A stretch of 28,123 nucleotides of DNA, from NCBI GenBank assembly GCA_003427395.1, contig BFEA01000206.1, positions 2,370,110-2,398,232 of the forward strand, given 5' to 3'. The notes below the pieces were generated by a model. It was not told the DNA's origin, did not search any database, and was given only the letters and a program-made list of their open reading frames with translations. Every line of letters starts with the position of its first letter. Position 1 is the stretch's first letter. The translations under genes were made by a program, and so were the position numbers. This document shows, one piece after another, positions 1-9,023 of this stretch. This stretch comes from Chara braunii. Taxonomy: Eukaryota > Streptophyta > Charophyceae > Charales > Characeae.

Positions 1-31
<31 letters not shown>
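1..31. repeat. poly(A) run at window edge
   Basis: The window opens with 31 A residues. It could be the tail of a retroelement lying to the left or a simple repeat; the sequence to the left is not available, so the two cannot be told apart. Confidence 0.9.
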
Positions 32-35
<4 letters not shown>

Positions 36-195
36 GCGGCAACAGGTCACTCGGCAGCGCTCCACTACTCACGAAACGCGCAAATTGAGAATGAATCTTC
101 CGCTAGAACATGGGCAGATGCACCGCCATATTTTTCCTCTTTTCTGCATGTCGTCAGTCGTGGAGCGAGGCCCACTGTCTCTTCACCGAGAGTGG

Positions 196-324
196 GACAC
201 GTCACTGCCACGTACGTCAACGAGAGTCGCACTCTGATCACTCTCGTGTCGCACTCTTGACACCGACGGAGAGCGCCACACGTCACTACCTCGTCAAGGA
301 CCGAGACTGCGACACGTCACTGCC
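196..324. repeat. dispersed 14-bp repeat, three copies
   Basis: The motif GACACGTCACTGCC occurs at 196-209 and 311-324, with a variant ending ACTACC at 277-290. Between them lie related GAGAGTCGCACTCT-type words in both orientations. This is a degenerate short-period repeat rather than coding sequence. Reading frames across it carry no recognisable domain. Confidence 0.55.
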
Positions 325-346
325 TGGTAGATGCTAGATAGCACAC

Positions 347-441
347 CCTGACTGGAACGGGGCGGCATTAAAAAAAAAAAAAAAAAAAAACACTCCCTTT
401 TCCGAAGATAGGTTGCGATCACTACAATTATTGGTGGCATT

Positions 442-501
<60 letters not shown>

Positions 502-676
502 CCTTTTCCGAAGATAGGGTGCGATTAGTACAATGATTGGTCGGTGATTTTCCTCTTTTTTTGTAGTAATCCCAACCTATCTACCGAAAAAGGGAGGTTT
601 TTTTTTTTCTTGTTTTTTTTTTTCTTCTTCTTTGTTTTTTTTTGTTTTTTTTTAATGCCGCCCCGTTCAAGTCAGG
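347..676. repeat. inverted composite repeat with A-rich and T-rich arms
   Basis: The left arm (347-412) runs CCTGACTGGAACGGGGCGG, then CATT, 21 A and CACTCCCTTTTCCGAAGATAG. The right arm (573-676) is its approximate reverse complement: CCTATCTACCGAAAAAGGG, a long T-rich stretch, then AATGCCGCCCCGTTCAAGTC. Inside, the 45-bp module 391-435 is repeated at 497-541, separated by a CA microsatellite. This looks like two copies of an A-tailed repeat joined head to head. No coding potential is seen, and the family identity is unknown. Confidence 0.65.
444..499. repeat. (CA)n microsatellite
   Basis: About 28 uninterrupted AC dinucleotides follow GGTGGCATTAA, in the position where the sister module has a poly(A) run. 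The CA tract may have grown out of a poly(A) tail. Confidence 0.97.
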
Positions 677-960
677 AAACGATGAAAGGAGGAAGGGAAA
701 GAAAGCTCGACAAGTCATCCAACAACAACAAAAAAAAAAAAAAAAAACACCTATTACAGGACACAGGTCGATCCGCGAGTACGTACCTTGGCAAGAGGAG
801 CACTTTCTATTTCCCGCGCTTTTCCAGATGGGAAAGAGCAGTGAGCATCTTCTATTTCCCGCGCATTTTCCAGCTGGCAGCAGACGTGAGGTAGAAGAGG
901 AGAAGGAAGACGACGAAGACGAGGCAGTGACGGCGCGGATGGCACCGCCGACGCAAGCTG

Positions 961-978
961 GCGCCGCCGCCGCCGCCG
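961..978. repeat. (GCC)n triplet repeat
   Basis: About six GCC units sit in a GC-rich patch (roughly 945-1015). One frame reads as an alanine run, which alone does not support a gene. Confidence 0.85.
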
Positions 979-1095
979 CAGCAGCCATGGCCGTGGCCGC
1001 GCCCGCCGCCATAGCAGTTGCTTGCTAGGCCACTGCGCGCCAAGCCCCTCCTCTCTGCCTACAAGGTAGACAAGGTGACGCCACTCCCCTTTGCC

Positions 1096-1132
1096 CCACG
1101 TTGTGCCACGTGGCGCCACGTTGCACGACGTG
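1096..1132. promoter_or_regulatory. cluster of ACGT-core motifs including a palindromic G-box
   Basis: Four ACGT cores occur within about 36 bp: CCACGTT, the perfect palindrome GCCACGTGGC at 1105-1114, CCACGTT again, and GACGTG. In plants such elements bind bZIP and bHLH factors. No transcription unit can be placed next to it, so a regulatory role is only possible, not shown. Confidence 0.3.
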
Positions 1133-1972
1133 CTCCTCTTCCCAGTGCGGCTATGGTCACCAACTCCTGTCCCTCCCTCACGGACCACCACCACCACCTT
1201 TTCCGCCTCTCCGTCCTCCTTGTCGCCTTCTCCGTCATAAGCCGACTCAAGGAATCCTGATAGACCCAAAAAACTGGCGCGCTCGAAAATTTTCCAAGGC
1301 CTCGCTCCTCTACTCTCCACATGCACAAAAGACAAAAAACAAAATCGCAATGAATCTTTCCATGTTCTACCGAAGGGTTCAGTCTCATTTTGCACATTTG
1401 GAGAGCAGTGGAGCGAAGGCCAAGGAAAGCCCCACCGCTCGCGGCAATCGAATGGATGGACCGCATCCTTGGCACGCCCCTTGGCGCGCGACGCGGGTTT
1501 TCCCTCTTCTCCTTTTTTTTCCCTTTCCTTTTTCGCTTTTTCGGATACATCTATCGCGGGGCGAGGTCACACTTCCATCTACGGACTGCATCTGCACACG
1601 ACTCCAGAAATGTGAAAAGGACAAAACGTATAATGGGTGAATCTTTCCATGTTTGCAGGGAAATACATGCTCTATTTCGCACATTCCGGGATGTGTTCTT
1701 CCCGCAAGTGGGACCTCGCCACGAGGTCTGTAGCCGATTGCCACCCCATCAACCCAAGTGGATAAGGACATATATAAACCAGCTCATGTGGCTCAACGGT
1801 ACACCCATGTCATGTCTTTTCGCAAACCATGGTAAACCCAGTGCTTGGCCCGTACATCGGCCTCAGGCCCTTGACGCACCACCATGGCTGGCGGCGCCAG
1901 CCAAAAGAGGGGTAGAAATGTAGTGCTGGCGGTTCCACTAATGCTGCCAGCCAAAAGATAAAAAACAGTATC

Positions 1973-3328
1973 ATGAAACACTCCTCCCTTCAACTTTTCT
2001 ATACCTACAGATGCAGCTACCCCACTGAGAGAACCTTTACCTGCATTAGGAGTAACGACCCAGGTAGGTTCTCCAAGTCCCGGATTGACTTGATCTTGGC
2101 CTCAGAGGACCTTCTGGGTGGGTTGACAGCAGCCGCTATCCTACCATTGAGCCCATACCCCGGTCTGGACCATTGGATGTGTATGGCTGTTTGGACTTTC
2201 CGTAAACGCCCGGATCAAAGGGCAAGTTATTACAAGTTCAACACTTCTCTGCTTAGGCTTAAATCCTTTCAAGACTACCAACGACAAATTTGGGAGTATT
2301 GGAAGGAGGGCCGCCAGCGACACGACTCCCAAATTGCATGGTTCAATAACGGACTGTCTTTCCTGGCAAGGAAAACTAACGAATTCTCTAAGCGCTTGGG
2401 CGCTCAACGGCATCAACATGAAATTTTGATAATGCGAGACCTCGTGGAACTAGAGCAGCAGGAAAATTCGCACGGACCGGAACAGATGACTGCGAAGCAA
2501 GAACTAAAAGCGCTAAAAGATCAACTCCTGAATTTTGCTCGATACCGATGGCAGGGAGCTAACTTACGGGCAAGGCTAACAAAATTCTCAACGGAAGGAA
2601 CCATGGACACTCGTTTTTTTGAACTGGCCAATGTGCGGATTAAGCGGACCACAATAGAGGCTCTTTATGACCCGGAAGCAAGGGAGGTGGAACCAGCCAT
2701 GACCACAGCTAGCTGCACTAAAATTGCTCGCGATTTCTACAAAGAATTGTTTTCTTCACACATTAACACCTCTGACGAAATGGCGCAAAATAGGCAAATT
2801 GCAGAGTTTTTGGACCCCATAGAAAAGGTGTTGTCACCTAAACAGCGAGAGTCTCTCGACAAGCCGCTCTCCAAACAGGAGACATGGGCGGCCCTCTTGC
2901 AAATGCAGGAAGACAAATCCTCAGGCATAGATGGCTTCCCGAGAGAGTTTTGGGAATCCACCTGGGATTTCCTTAGTCAGGATGTGATGGGTTTCTATCA
3001 GGAAGTATGGCGGACTGAGGAAATGGGCGAGAGGGTGGGACAAGGGGTGTTGACCCTACTCTACAAAAAAGGGGACAAAATGGACATCCGCAACTATCGG
3101 CTCATCATCCTTCTCACGGTAATCCATAAAATGTTGTCGAAAGCCTTAGCTATGATCCCGGCTTTTCAGGAAATTATTCACCTGTCTCAAACCGGGTTTA
3201 TGCAGAACAGAAATATACAAGAAAACATCCTCCTAGTGCATGAGGTGTTGCAGCCGACCCGGAATTCCCGCGAGAATGCGGCCTTGGTTTTCATTGATTT
3301 TGAAAAAGCTTATGATCACGTCGATTGA
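1973..3328 (+). pseudogene. LINE ORF2 fragment: endonuclease tail plus N-terminal half of reverse transcriptase
   Basis: This open stretch of 451 codons carries, near residue 36, SRIDLILAS, and shortly after, GLDH in place of the usual SDH. Those are the closing motifs of the LINE endonuclease, whose catalytic N-terminal part is missing. The spacer is charged and helical. Reverse transcriptase follows: KSSGIDGFPREFW (residue about 313), LLYKKGDKMDIRNYRLI, and the catalytic motif A FIDFEKAYDHVD at the end. The frame stops at 3326-3328 with TGA exactly where relatives have tryptophan in D-W-x-F-L. The first methionine is arbitrary because the element is truncated. A source element would use this protein to nick target DNA and copy its RNA there; this copy cannot. 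Confidence 0.9.
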
Positions 3329-3603
3329 CACTTCCTGGACAAGATCTTAGAAAAGATGAACTTCGGATCAATTTTTAGGTGATGGGTTTGAATTCTTCAT
3401 CATAACGCGACCACATGTATCCAAGTCAATGAGAGTCTGCCGCCTCCCCTAAAGTTAGAACGGTCGGTCCGCCAGGGTAACCCGATCGCACAATTTTTGT
3501 TCCTAATTATCATGGAAGCATTGACCTCCAATCTGCGGGTTCACAAGAATATTACCAAAATTCGAATTGCACAATACCGGAGGAGGTCATCCCTATTTGT
3601 TCC
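3329..3603 (+). pseudogene. LINE reverse transcriptase, middle part, broken by stops and a frame change
   Basis: The same frame as the preceding part continues after its stop with HFLDKILEKMNFGSIFR, two TGA stops (3380-3382 and 3389-3391), then ILHHN and the motif B region RSVRQGNPIAQFLFLIIMEA, matching the RGxRQGDPLSPFLF signature of reverse transcriptases. Between about 3560 and 3600 the reading frame shifts by one so that the FADD box falls in another frame. The two TGA stops lie where arginine (CGA) would be an easy ancestor, so they may be C-to-T changes. Confidence 0.85.
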
Positions 3604-4167
3604 TTGTTCGCAGATGACATCACAATCATGGTAGAGGCCACTCACAACAACCTAAAGGAAATCCAAAAAATGATGGAAAAGTTCGCAATGATCTCCGACA
3701 TGACGGTGAACTGGGGGAGCAAGACGCAGGGATGGTGGATACACTATCAAGGGGGACATCCCCCAGATTCACCACAAGCTCATTGGAGCCCATTGGACGC
3801 TCCGCTTAGAATCCTAGGGGTATCCATGACAGCAGTGGGATGCCCACCAACCAATGACGAATGGATAAGTTCTCCCACCGTGCCAGAACTTTGTAACTGG
3901 AACAATAGGCATACCTCTCTTTTTGGCCGAGCACTCATTATCAATAATGTTGTCTTTGCAGCCTTGTGGTACAAGTCGGTACTCTGGCCACTAAGTAAGG
4001 GGGCGTCGCGAACACTTAGGAGAAAGGCAATAACTTTTCTACGGAGGGGGGATAGTGAGAACAGTAAGGTCATATGCAGGGTAGCGTGAGACTCAATTAT
4101 CCAACCCAAAACTCGGGGGGGGTCTGGCGATTATATAGACCCCACCACGCAGGTTCAGGCATTACGA
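3604..4167 (+). pseudogene. LINE reverse transcriptase, motif C and thumb region
   Basis: It begins with the motif C box LFADDITIM, carrying the two catalytic aspartates of the palm, followed by NNLKEIQKMMEKF and TVNW, typical of the segment after FADD in plant LINEs. Further on, LCNWNNRHTSLFGRALIINN is the usual K-x-LS-x-x-GR-x-x-L-I region. A TGA at 4087-4089 sits where copy 2 has tryptophan (VAW). After it the same frame continues with DSIIQPKTRGGSGDYIDP, matching SKGGLGILDL in copy 2. This part shares one frame with the segments downstream. Confidence 0.85.
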
Positions 4168-4743
4168 TTGCAGTCGGTGAAAAAATTGATCTTCACTCCC
4201 CACAGTTCGTGGTGCATAATGACCCTCGAACATCTAGCTCGTCTTGCCCCAGCTGCCCCACAAGGGGTACACCCACTGACCTGGTTAGAGGACCGTTTTT
4301 GGACAATCCCGCGCAAAATCCCAAGGAAAGATGGAGTTTTGGAAGGGGAGGACCAGAAGGGGGACACCTTTTGGCCGTCCTTATTGTCCGCTAGGAGGAG
4401 GCTTCCGCTCCCTAACAGAAACCCCCAGGACCATTGGGAAGAGCTGTATCGACAACCTTTGTTTCGGAACCGATGGTTGACAGATAAACAGGGCTATGTC
4501 AAGACAAGCTCAGCCTCGCCATGGAAAAGTTGGGTCAAGCACAATGTGCTCAGGAGAGGGGATCTGTGGGACAAGGAAAGACAAGATTGGAAGGCAGCAA
4601 CACAACTACGAGAAACTTTGAGGTATTGCCACCATGTGGAAGAGCACTTAGACGATCTGATTGAGACTGTTCCGCTGGCATGGTACCAAATCCTCAAACA
4701 TGGGTCATCCTTTAAGGAAGGAGACTGGGTAGCGACCAACTGT
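4168..4743 (+). pseudogene. LINE ORF2 connecting region
   Basis: The frame stays open from after the 4087 stop into the insertion at 4744. The encoded stretch is rich in Trp, Arg and acidic residues (WLEDRFWTIPRKIPRK, HWEELYRQPLFRNRW, SWVKHNVLRRGDLWD) and corresponds to the poorly conserved region between reverse transcriptase and the zinc-binding domain of plant LINEs. Its assignment rests on position and frame continuity rather than on a diagnostic motif. Confidence 0.7.
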
Positions 4744-4892
4744 GTGTCCGATGAACGGAGAACGGACAAAATTGAACGTCGTTGAACCCGTTCAACAGGC
4801 CCGAGGACCCCCGTTGAATCGCGTTTAACACAAAAACGGGGGTGTCCCGTTGAATTTTGAAAAACGGAACGGGCGCGTCGGGCCTCGGACAC
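4744..4892. mobile_element. foldback insertion of about 149 bp inside LINE copy 1
   Basis: The ends are the inverted pair GTGTCCGA (4744-4751) and TCGGACAC (4885-4892). Nested inside are CAAAATTGAACG (4767-4778) against CGTTGAATTTTG (4848-4859), and ACCCCCGTT (4807-4815) against AACGGGGGT (4835-4843), so the strand can fold into one long imperfect hairpin. It interrupts the LINE coding sequence just before the zinc-binding region and brings in TGA stops at 4783 and 4858. The LINE frame is the same on both sides. No clear target duplication is visible. A miniature inverted-repeat element is the simplest reading; the superfamily is unknown. Confidence 0.55.
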
Positions 4893-5226
4893 GTGCCTCC
4901 TGTTGCCAATACGTTGGTTTAGAGACAAAAAATCTAAGCCAATGAAAATCTCCTCCCTACAATGGCAGATAGCACACCGCTGCCTACCCACAAACGACTG
5001 GTTAATAGACCATACTAATCTTGAGCAGCAGGGACTGGCGCTACCATGGTATCAAAAATGTCTACATATGTTTCCCCCTCACAAGCGGACAGAGACTATT
5101 GAGCATATTTTCATGCAATGTCCAATAGCCCAGCTTATGTGGCGGTGGTGGGACCGGGTCTGGCGAAAGATGGTGACTGCAATCCCCTGTCCATGGTCAT
5201 GGCAGATCATTTTGGTAGGTCACTGA
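4893..5226 (+). pseudogene. LINE zinc-binding (zf-RVT-like) domain, degenerate
   Basis: The segment contains ISSLQWQIAHRCLPTNDWL, matching the K-x-x-FLWRLAHNRLPT signature, and later RTETIEHIFMQCPIAQLMWR, matching ExxxHLFLxCPxxxxxW. The second half of the CxxC...H...C cluster (H and C) is present, but the first CxxC pair is replaced by PPHKR, so zinc binding is probably lost. A TGA at 5224-5226 ends the open stretch; the same frame resumes at once. Confidence 0.82.
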
Positions 5227-5688
5227 CCATTGGGAGGAAACGGCTCGGCCTTCATAGAGAACATGTTCTGGCTGGGTAGACGGGTGGTGATGTGGGCTCT
5301 CTGGTGGCAGAGGTGCGTTCTCGCTCCGGAAGAGGTAAGGATAGAAGGGGTGGAAATCATAGAACAAATTCAGCAACAAATACAACTAACACTCTTAACA
5401 AAATGGGCATGCACAAAATCACAACTAGATCTCTTCACACACACCACCGACATTAGGAGAGTGATTACAATGTTTTGTAAGGATTGGCTAGGCAGCGAAA
5501 GGGAAGGATGGGTAGCAAAGGTCACTTGGGGAGGGGATAGGGATGATGGATCACAAGATTTGGAAGACATAAGGGATTATAAGCTACTAGTGTTCAAGGA
5601 CTGGATCCATGTGGAATCCTCATTCCCCCTGCGCCACCCCTCAAATTTTCCAGACCCCTTTCCTCCCCATGCTCTCTCCTTGACATAA
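5227..5688 (+). pseudogene. LINE ORF2 C-terminal tail
   Basis: It reads in the same frame as the zinc-binding segment: FIENMFWLGRRVVMWALWWQ, followed by a Gln-rich helix (EIIEQIQQQIQ). The RRVVMWALWWQRC block is the counterpart of the W-x-LWxxRNxxIF motif that closes plant LINE ORF2 proteins. It ends at a TGA at 5686-5688, which may be the original stop. Confidence 0.75.
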
Positions 5689-6260
5689 TTTTTGACATAA
5701 TAAATGTAAAATATGTTTTAGACATTTTAGGAAGATGGGACAGGCAAGGGTACGAAAGGACGCCCCACTAGTGCCCCCAAGTGGCTCCTTCCATTCATCC
5801 TACATGACACCCAGGCAGGCAATGGGACGTTGGACCCGGTTTCCAACTTAGCATGGACTCCATAGGGTTTAGGGGAAGGGAGGTGCTAGTACATAGCGGT
5901 GTATCTGACGCTGATGGGACGTTGGACCCAGTTTCCAGCCTAACATGGACTCAACAGGGTTTAGGGGGAGGGAGGTACTAGCATATAGCGATGTATCTGA
6001 CGCTGGTTTTCTGGGTGAAGACGTTCCCCCTCCCTCTTCGTATCCTGCTCAGTCAATCCCATGGATCCCAGGGTAATCAATGCTGGCAGGAATGCTGGCA
6101 GAAACATTCCACAACTGTTTCTTGATGTACTCTGATTTCAATTTGTATAAGGGACGTTGGACCCGCTTTCCAACAGGTGATGCTCCCCACCAATAGATGG
6201 AGCCTCTCCCCGGGTGCTAGTGATGTCTGCTAGTATCAACACCACTAACACTGATGAGGG

Positions 6261-6266
<6 letters not shown>
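5689..6266 (+). other. LINE copy 1 3' UTR with repeated motif
   Basis: This non-coding stretch between the ORF2 stop and the poly(A) tail contains a roughly 92-bp tandem duplication (5824-5914 and 5916-6006), each unit starting GGGACGTTGGACCC. A third copy of that word lies at 6151-6174. The section from about 6046 to 6208 (CTGCTCAGTCAATCCC ... CAGGTGATGCTCCCCACC) recurs at 15797-15968. The shared words in other LINE copies mark it as element sequence rather than flanking DNA. Confidence 0.75.

Positions 6267-6298
<32 letters not shown>
6267..6298 (+). repeat. poly(A) tail of LINE copy 1
   Basis: An uninterrupted run of 32 A residues closes the element. Confidence 0.85.
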
Positions 6299-6302
<4 letters not shown>

Positions 6303-6347
6303 GAATTCTCAGTAGGAACCCAACGAAGGCCTACTGAAAATTCAGAG
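6299..6347. repeat. short perfect-like hairpin directly after the LINE tail
   Basis: The arms CTCTGAATTCTCAGTAGG (6299-6316) and CCTACTGAAAATTCAGAG (6330-6347) pair over 18 bp with one mismatch around a 13-nt loop. It abuts the last A of the LINE tail and precedes LINE copy 2. It may be a tiny inverted-repeat element or the target into which copy 1 inserted. Confidence 0.6.
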
Positions 6348-6353
6348 CGTTTC

Positions 6354-7418
6354 ATGATCTCAAGTGTCTTTCTCATATTGCTCAAAATCTCAAGACCAAC
6401 TTTTGGCAGACAAGTCACGGCGCGTATTTGCAATTGGCAGAAAAATCATAAACTCTCTTTGTTTGGGAGAGCCTTGGTGGTACCGACGACAACTTTCGCA
6501 CTCTTATGGTTCCCCCTCTCGATTGTTAGACTTGGGGACAAAGCTTATGCCCAGATCAAGCGATAGACTTGGGGACAAAGCTTATGCCCAAATCAAGCGA
6601 TATGCAACAAAATATATATGGAAACCAAGCGCTCAATGAAGCGAGGGTCATCTGACGAAGGTGGCTTGGGAGGCAATAGCCCTCCCATGGTCCAAGGGAG
6701 GATTGGGCATACTGGACCTTCGTCATCAGAATTTGTCATTTCTGGCCAAATGACCTTTATGTTCGACAACCCCTCAAAACTTTGGATCCGCCTAGCGGAA
6801 TATATCCTCATTATTGAGTGGAATCTGTCTTCGCCCGAGCATGTTTGGTTATGCTGCCCCATCCCCTCCTTCGCAAACAGAAGAGTGCACTCAAGGGTGT
6901 GAAGAAATATTTTGTTTGCCTGGAATAGGATCTTGCCGTAAATCTGTAACCAGCCTACATCAAAAGAGGAAGCCATCAATCAAATGTTTTTTGAAAACCA
7001 GAATATTGTGCAGAGTAACGGTGACACTTTCTCAGTTGGGGAAGGAATGGGTTGCTCTGGACATTCATGGATTGAGAAAGGTGTCATTCAGATGAAGCAT
7101 ATATGGGATGAAGTAACTGAAGGTTGCCTGATTGAAGGGAAACCAAGACGAAAGCTACCGCGTTTGAGAAATGTGAGACGAAATTTATCTCTGATAGCGG
7201 TGGCTTCTCCGCGAAGCTGGGTGCACCTGTTGAAGCCAGACTCAAAGAAAGTCAAGTGGAGTTGGGTGTATGAAGAGGGGGACCAGGGGAAGCTCTGCAG
7301 AGTTCTTGGTCTAGACCTGACAACAAGTGTGGAGGTAGAGGAGTGGAGAATCCCAGGTTGTGACGAACTGTTTTCTGCGACCTCGCGATTTTTTGTGCAA
7401 GGTTACTTCGGGAGATGA
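6354..7418 (+). pseudogene. LINE copy 2, ORF2 fragment (post-FADD region to connecting region)
   Basis: It matches copy 1 in order: ICNWQKNHKLSLFGRALVV (copy 1: LCNWNNRHTSLFGRALII), then VAWEAIALPWSKGGLGILD and LRHQNLSFLAK, a signature of plant LINE ORF2, then KLWIRLAEYIL and RNILFAWNRILP. The frame changes twice: a 37-bp tandem duplication at 6527-6600 shifts it by one, and a small indel near 6750 returns it. TGA codons at 6751 and 6900 fall at expected tryptophans. The last open part (6984-7418, ending YFGR) is Lys/Arg-rich and only positionally assigned. The catalytic palm and the 3' end are absent here. Confidence 0.8.
6527..6600. repeat. 37-bp tandem duplication
   Basis: The units 6527-6563 and 6564-6600 (TAGACTTGGGGACAAAGC...) differ by a single base. 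Because 37 is not a multiple of three, it breaks the LINE reading frame at this point. Confidence 0.93.
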
Positions 7419-8262
7419 ATCGGGATGACCTGTTGGATTGCATGGGTACCCTTGCTTTTCTTGTTTTTCGGAATCGAGGCCGGGATGATCCTGTGATGGT
7501 TGGTAGTTGGTCGCGCCTTAGCGAGCGTGAAGGATACCTGTTGCCATAGCTTTTTTTTTGTTCTGTTGTGGGAAATGAGAGTTTTGGCCCGACCGTCGCG
7601 CGGGAAAATCTTTTTGAATTTTCAACTGATGTCGAGTTCCTGCGGGCTCTCGAAACTTTCTTCTGTCGAAATTTCTTTTTGTAATCAGGATTTATGCAAG
7701 GAATTTACTAGGTGCGTCGCGATTTTGTTGCACGACGCTTCTTGCTTGCGCATGCTTTGCCGCGTCAGGATCTGCGCTCCGACTTTTATGCGCGTAACTG
7801 TAATTTTTGTTTTGTCGGGCGTAATTGCCACTTTAATCCTCTCATTCTTGATATTTTTTGTAGCGCCCTTGTGCGCGCATGCTTCTGCCCTTATCCTATT
7901 GGCTTGAACGCTTGCATTACCGGATCGATGTGTGGAGTGTGGCTACGTCCCCCTCGCTGCGACCTGGATATGCAGTCGTATGCACTTCCTTCCTCTTCCT
8001 TTTTTCCCACTCAGGCACAATCCCGAGTATCTCGCACAAACATGCATGTTATAAATTTCGCAAGCCCGTAGATTAGGTCGTGATCTTTCAGGGAAAAATA
8101 TCAAAAAAAATAAATAAATCATTTTGACGGTGAAATATTCGCCGCGCCGATTCGGTTTATTTCCAATTTTTGTCACAAATTTCGTACGGAGGCCCGCCCG
8201 GTTTTCCACGCTGTACGACCAGTACCCGTCGTGAAACGGCACTACCGGTACCCCGAGGTTTT
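7419..8262. other. non-coding stretch, CpG-containing, no gene recognised
   Basis: It follows LINE copy 2 and is richer in CG dinucleotides (for example GTCGCGCGGG and GTGCGTCGCGATT) than the AT-rich parts of the window. No protein family is recognisable. It could be the upstream region of the candidate promoter that follows, or part of an unidentified long terminal repeat; I see no primer-binding site or paired repeat that would support the latter. Confidence 0.4.
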
Positions 8263-8356
8263 TGACGTCAGGGGGACCTGTGGTTTAACTCGCTCCCTAT
8301 AAATTTCAGAGTTAGCGAGGTCAAGAGGATCGACTAACGAGCAAGTGTTGGAAGGT
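8263..8356 (+). promoter_or_regulatory. candidate promoter: CRE-like palindrome, TATA box and 5' splice donor
   Basis: TGACGTCA, a perfect bZIP-type palindrome, lies at 8263-8270. TATAAATT lies 28 bp further at 8298-8305, in a C/T-rich context. A start site about 30 bp downstream would give a short leader ending GGAAG, followed at 8355 by GTGAGT, a strong splice-donor match. The spacing fits a plant-type promoter with a leader intron. Against it, the downstream coding-like stretch is broken, so this may be a relic or part of a retroelement. Confidence 0.35.
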
Positions 8357-9023
8357 GAGTAGAGAGAGTTGGGCGATCCGACGAGCTGGTGCTGGGCATG
8401 CGGGGTTGACGTGGGGCCGCGACGGACTATGGCGCACGGGTGAACCTGACTTGCATGCTCGGGCTAAGCGGGGTGACAACTTTGTGTGGGTGTGAGGTGA
8501 CAGACTGTCTGCATCGGGAGGCTGTGAAGAGAGAGAGAGAGAGACGAGATGTGTTATGATGGCGTCCTTCTTCCATTCCTTTGAATAATTTTGGGATCTG
8601 GCGCAAGTCGCCCTTGCTTTTTCTTTGGATTGGCATCTCGGATTTTTCCTTCGTTTCGCCCTTGAGGATTAATGTATGATTGTTTCCCTCGCTTTACTCC
8701 TCCCTCTATGAACGGGCCACATTGATTGGTTAATCACCTACGATCAAATGTTGTGTGAGCTCTGACCAGTGGTTGAAGACTTGATGCATGGATAATTGCC
8801 AACTTTTTTTTTTTTTAAATTGTGTGTGCTCGAAGCCAGATGTATGAATGATTGGTGTTTTTTTGACTGAATAAGAACTAGATGAGCATGCTAGATGATT
8901 AGATGTCGGTCTCACGATAGGATTGGGCATCTTCGGGTTAACAAGCCTGCGTGCACCGGTTGCGAGCCGTTGGCCTCTATCCATCCCTTGACCGACGGAC
9001 ATGTCTTCTACGTGCACGTGTAA
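8357..9023. other. non-coding stretch with short (GA)n
   Basis: It holds a GA microsatellite at about 8527-8543 and a T run near 8804-8816. If the donor at 8355 is real, this could be an intron, but I see no acceptor that clearly joins to a protein-coding exon. Confidence 0.4.

Larger units (their letters stand above)
677..1972. other. non-coding stretch, GC-richer, no gene recognised
   Basis: It holds an A run near 730-747, a 45-bp-period duplication at 798-878 (core CTATTTCCCGCGC), a GCC triplet run at 961-978, and a diverged duplication in which TGAATCTTTCCATGTT recurs near 1352 and 1637. Near 1886-1957 two small hairpins share GCTGGCGG and CAGCCAAAAGA. A TATATAA word near 1770 has no gene at a suitable distance. 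Several open frames exist, but they overlap each other on both strands, have low-complexity Ala, Arg or Phe runs, and resemble no known family. Confidence 0.5.
1973..6298 (+). mobile_element. 5'-truncated LINE (non-LTR retrotransposon), copy 1
   Basis: This is one retrotransposon insertion read left to right. It starts inside the C-terminal part of an apurinic-type endonuclease domain, continues through reverse transcriptase, a long connecting region and a degenerate zinc-binding (zf-RVT) domain, then a 3' UTR and 32 A residues at 6267-6298. Truncation at the 5' end and a 3' poly(A) tail are typical of target-primed reverse transcription. The protein order matches plant L1-type ORF2. The copy is dead: it has several in-frame stops, at least one frame change and an insertion at about 4744-4892. 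I see no convincing target-site duplication: the bases after the tail (CTCTGAATTC) do not recur near 1960-1990. The exact 5' boundary is uncertain by tens of bases. Confidence 0.88.

Noticed and set aside
294-497. Minus-strand open frame with a run of Cys-Val repeats
   Set aside because: It is the translation of the CA microsatellite and flanking T run, not a protein.
581-1012. Minus-strand alanine-rich open frame, and overlapping plus-strand frames
   Set aside because: Driven by the GCC repeat and homopolymer runs; three overlapping frames are open and none resembles a family.
1768-1777. TATA box upstream of LINE copy 1 as the LINE promoter
   Set aside because: The LINE is 5'-truncated, so its own promoter is missing; LINE promoters are usually internal and TATA-less.
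5824-6006. CRISPR-like array from repeated GGGACGTTGGACC units
   Set aside because: Only two tandem 92-bp units with a third word farther on, no spacer pattern, no cas genes, eukaryotic LINE context.
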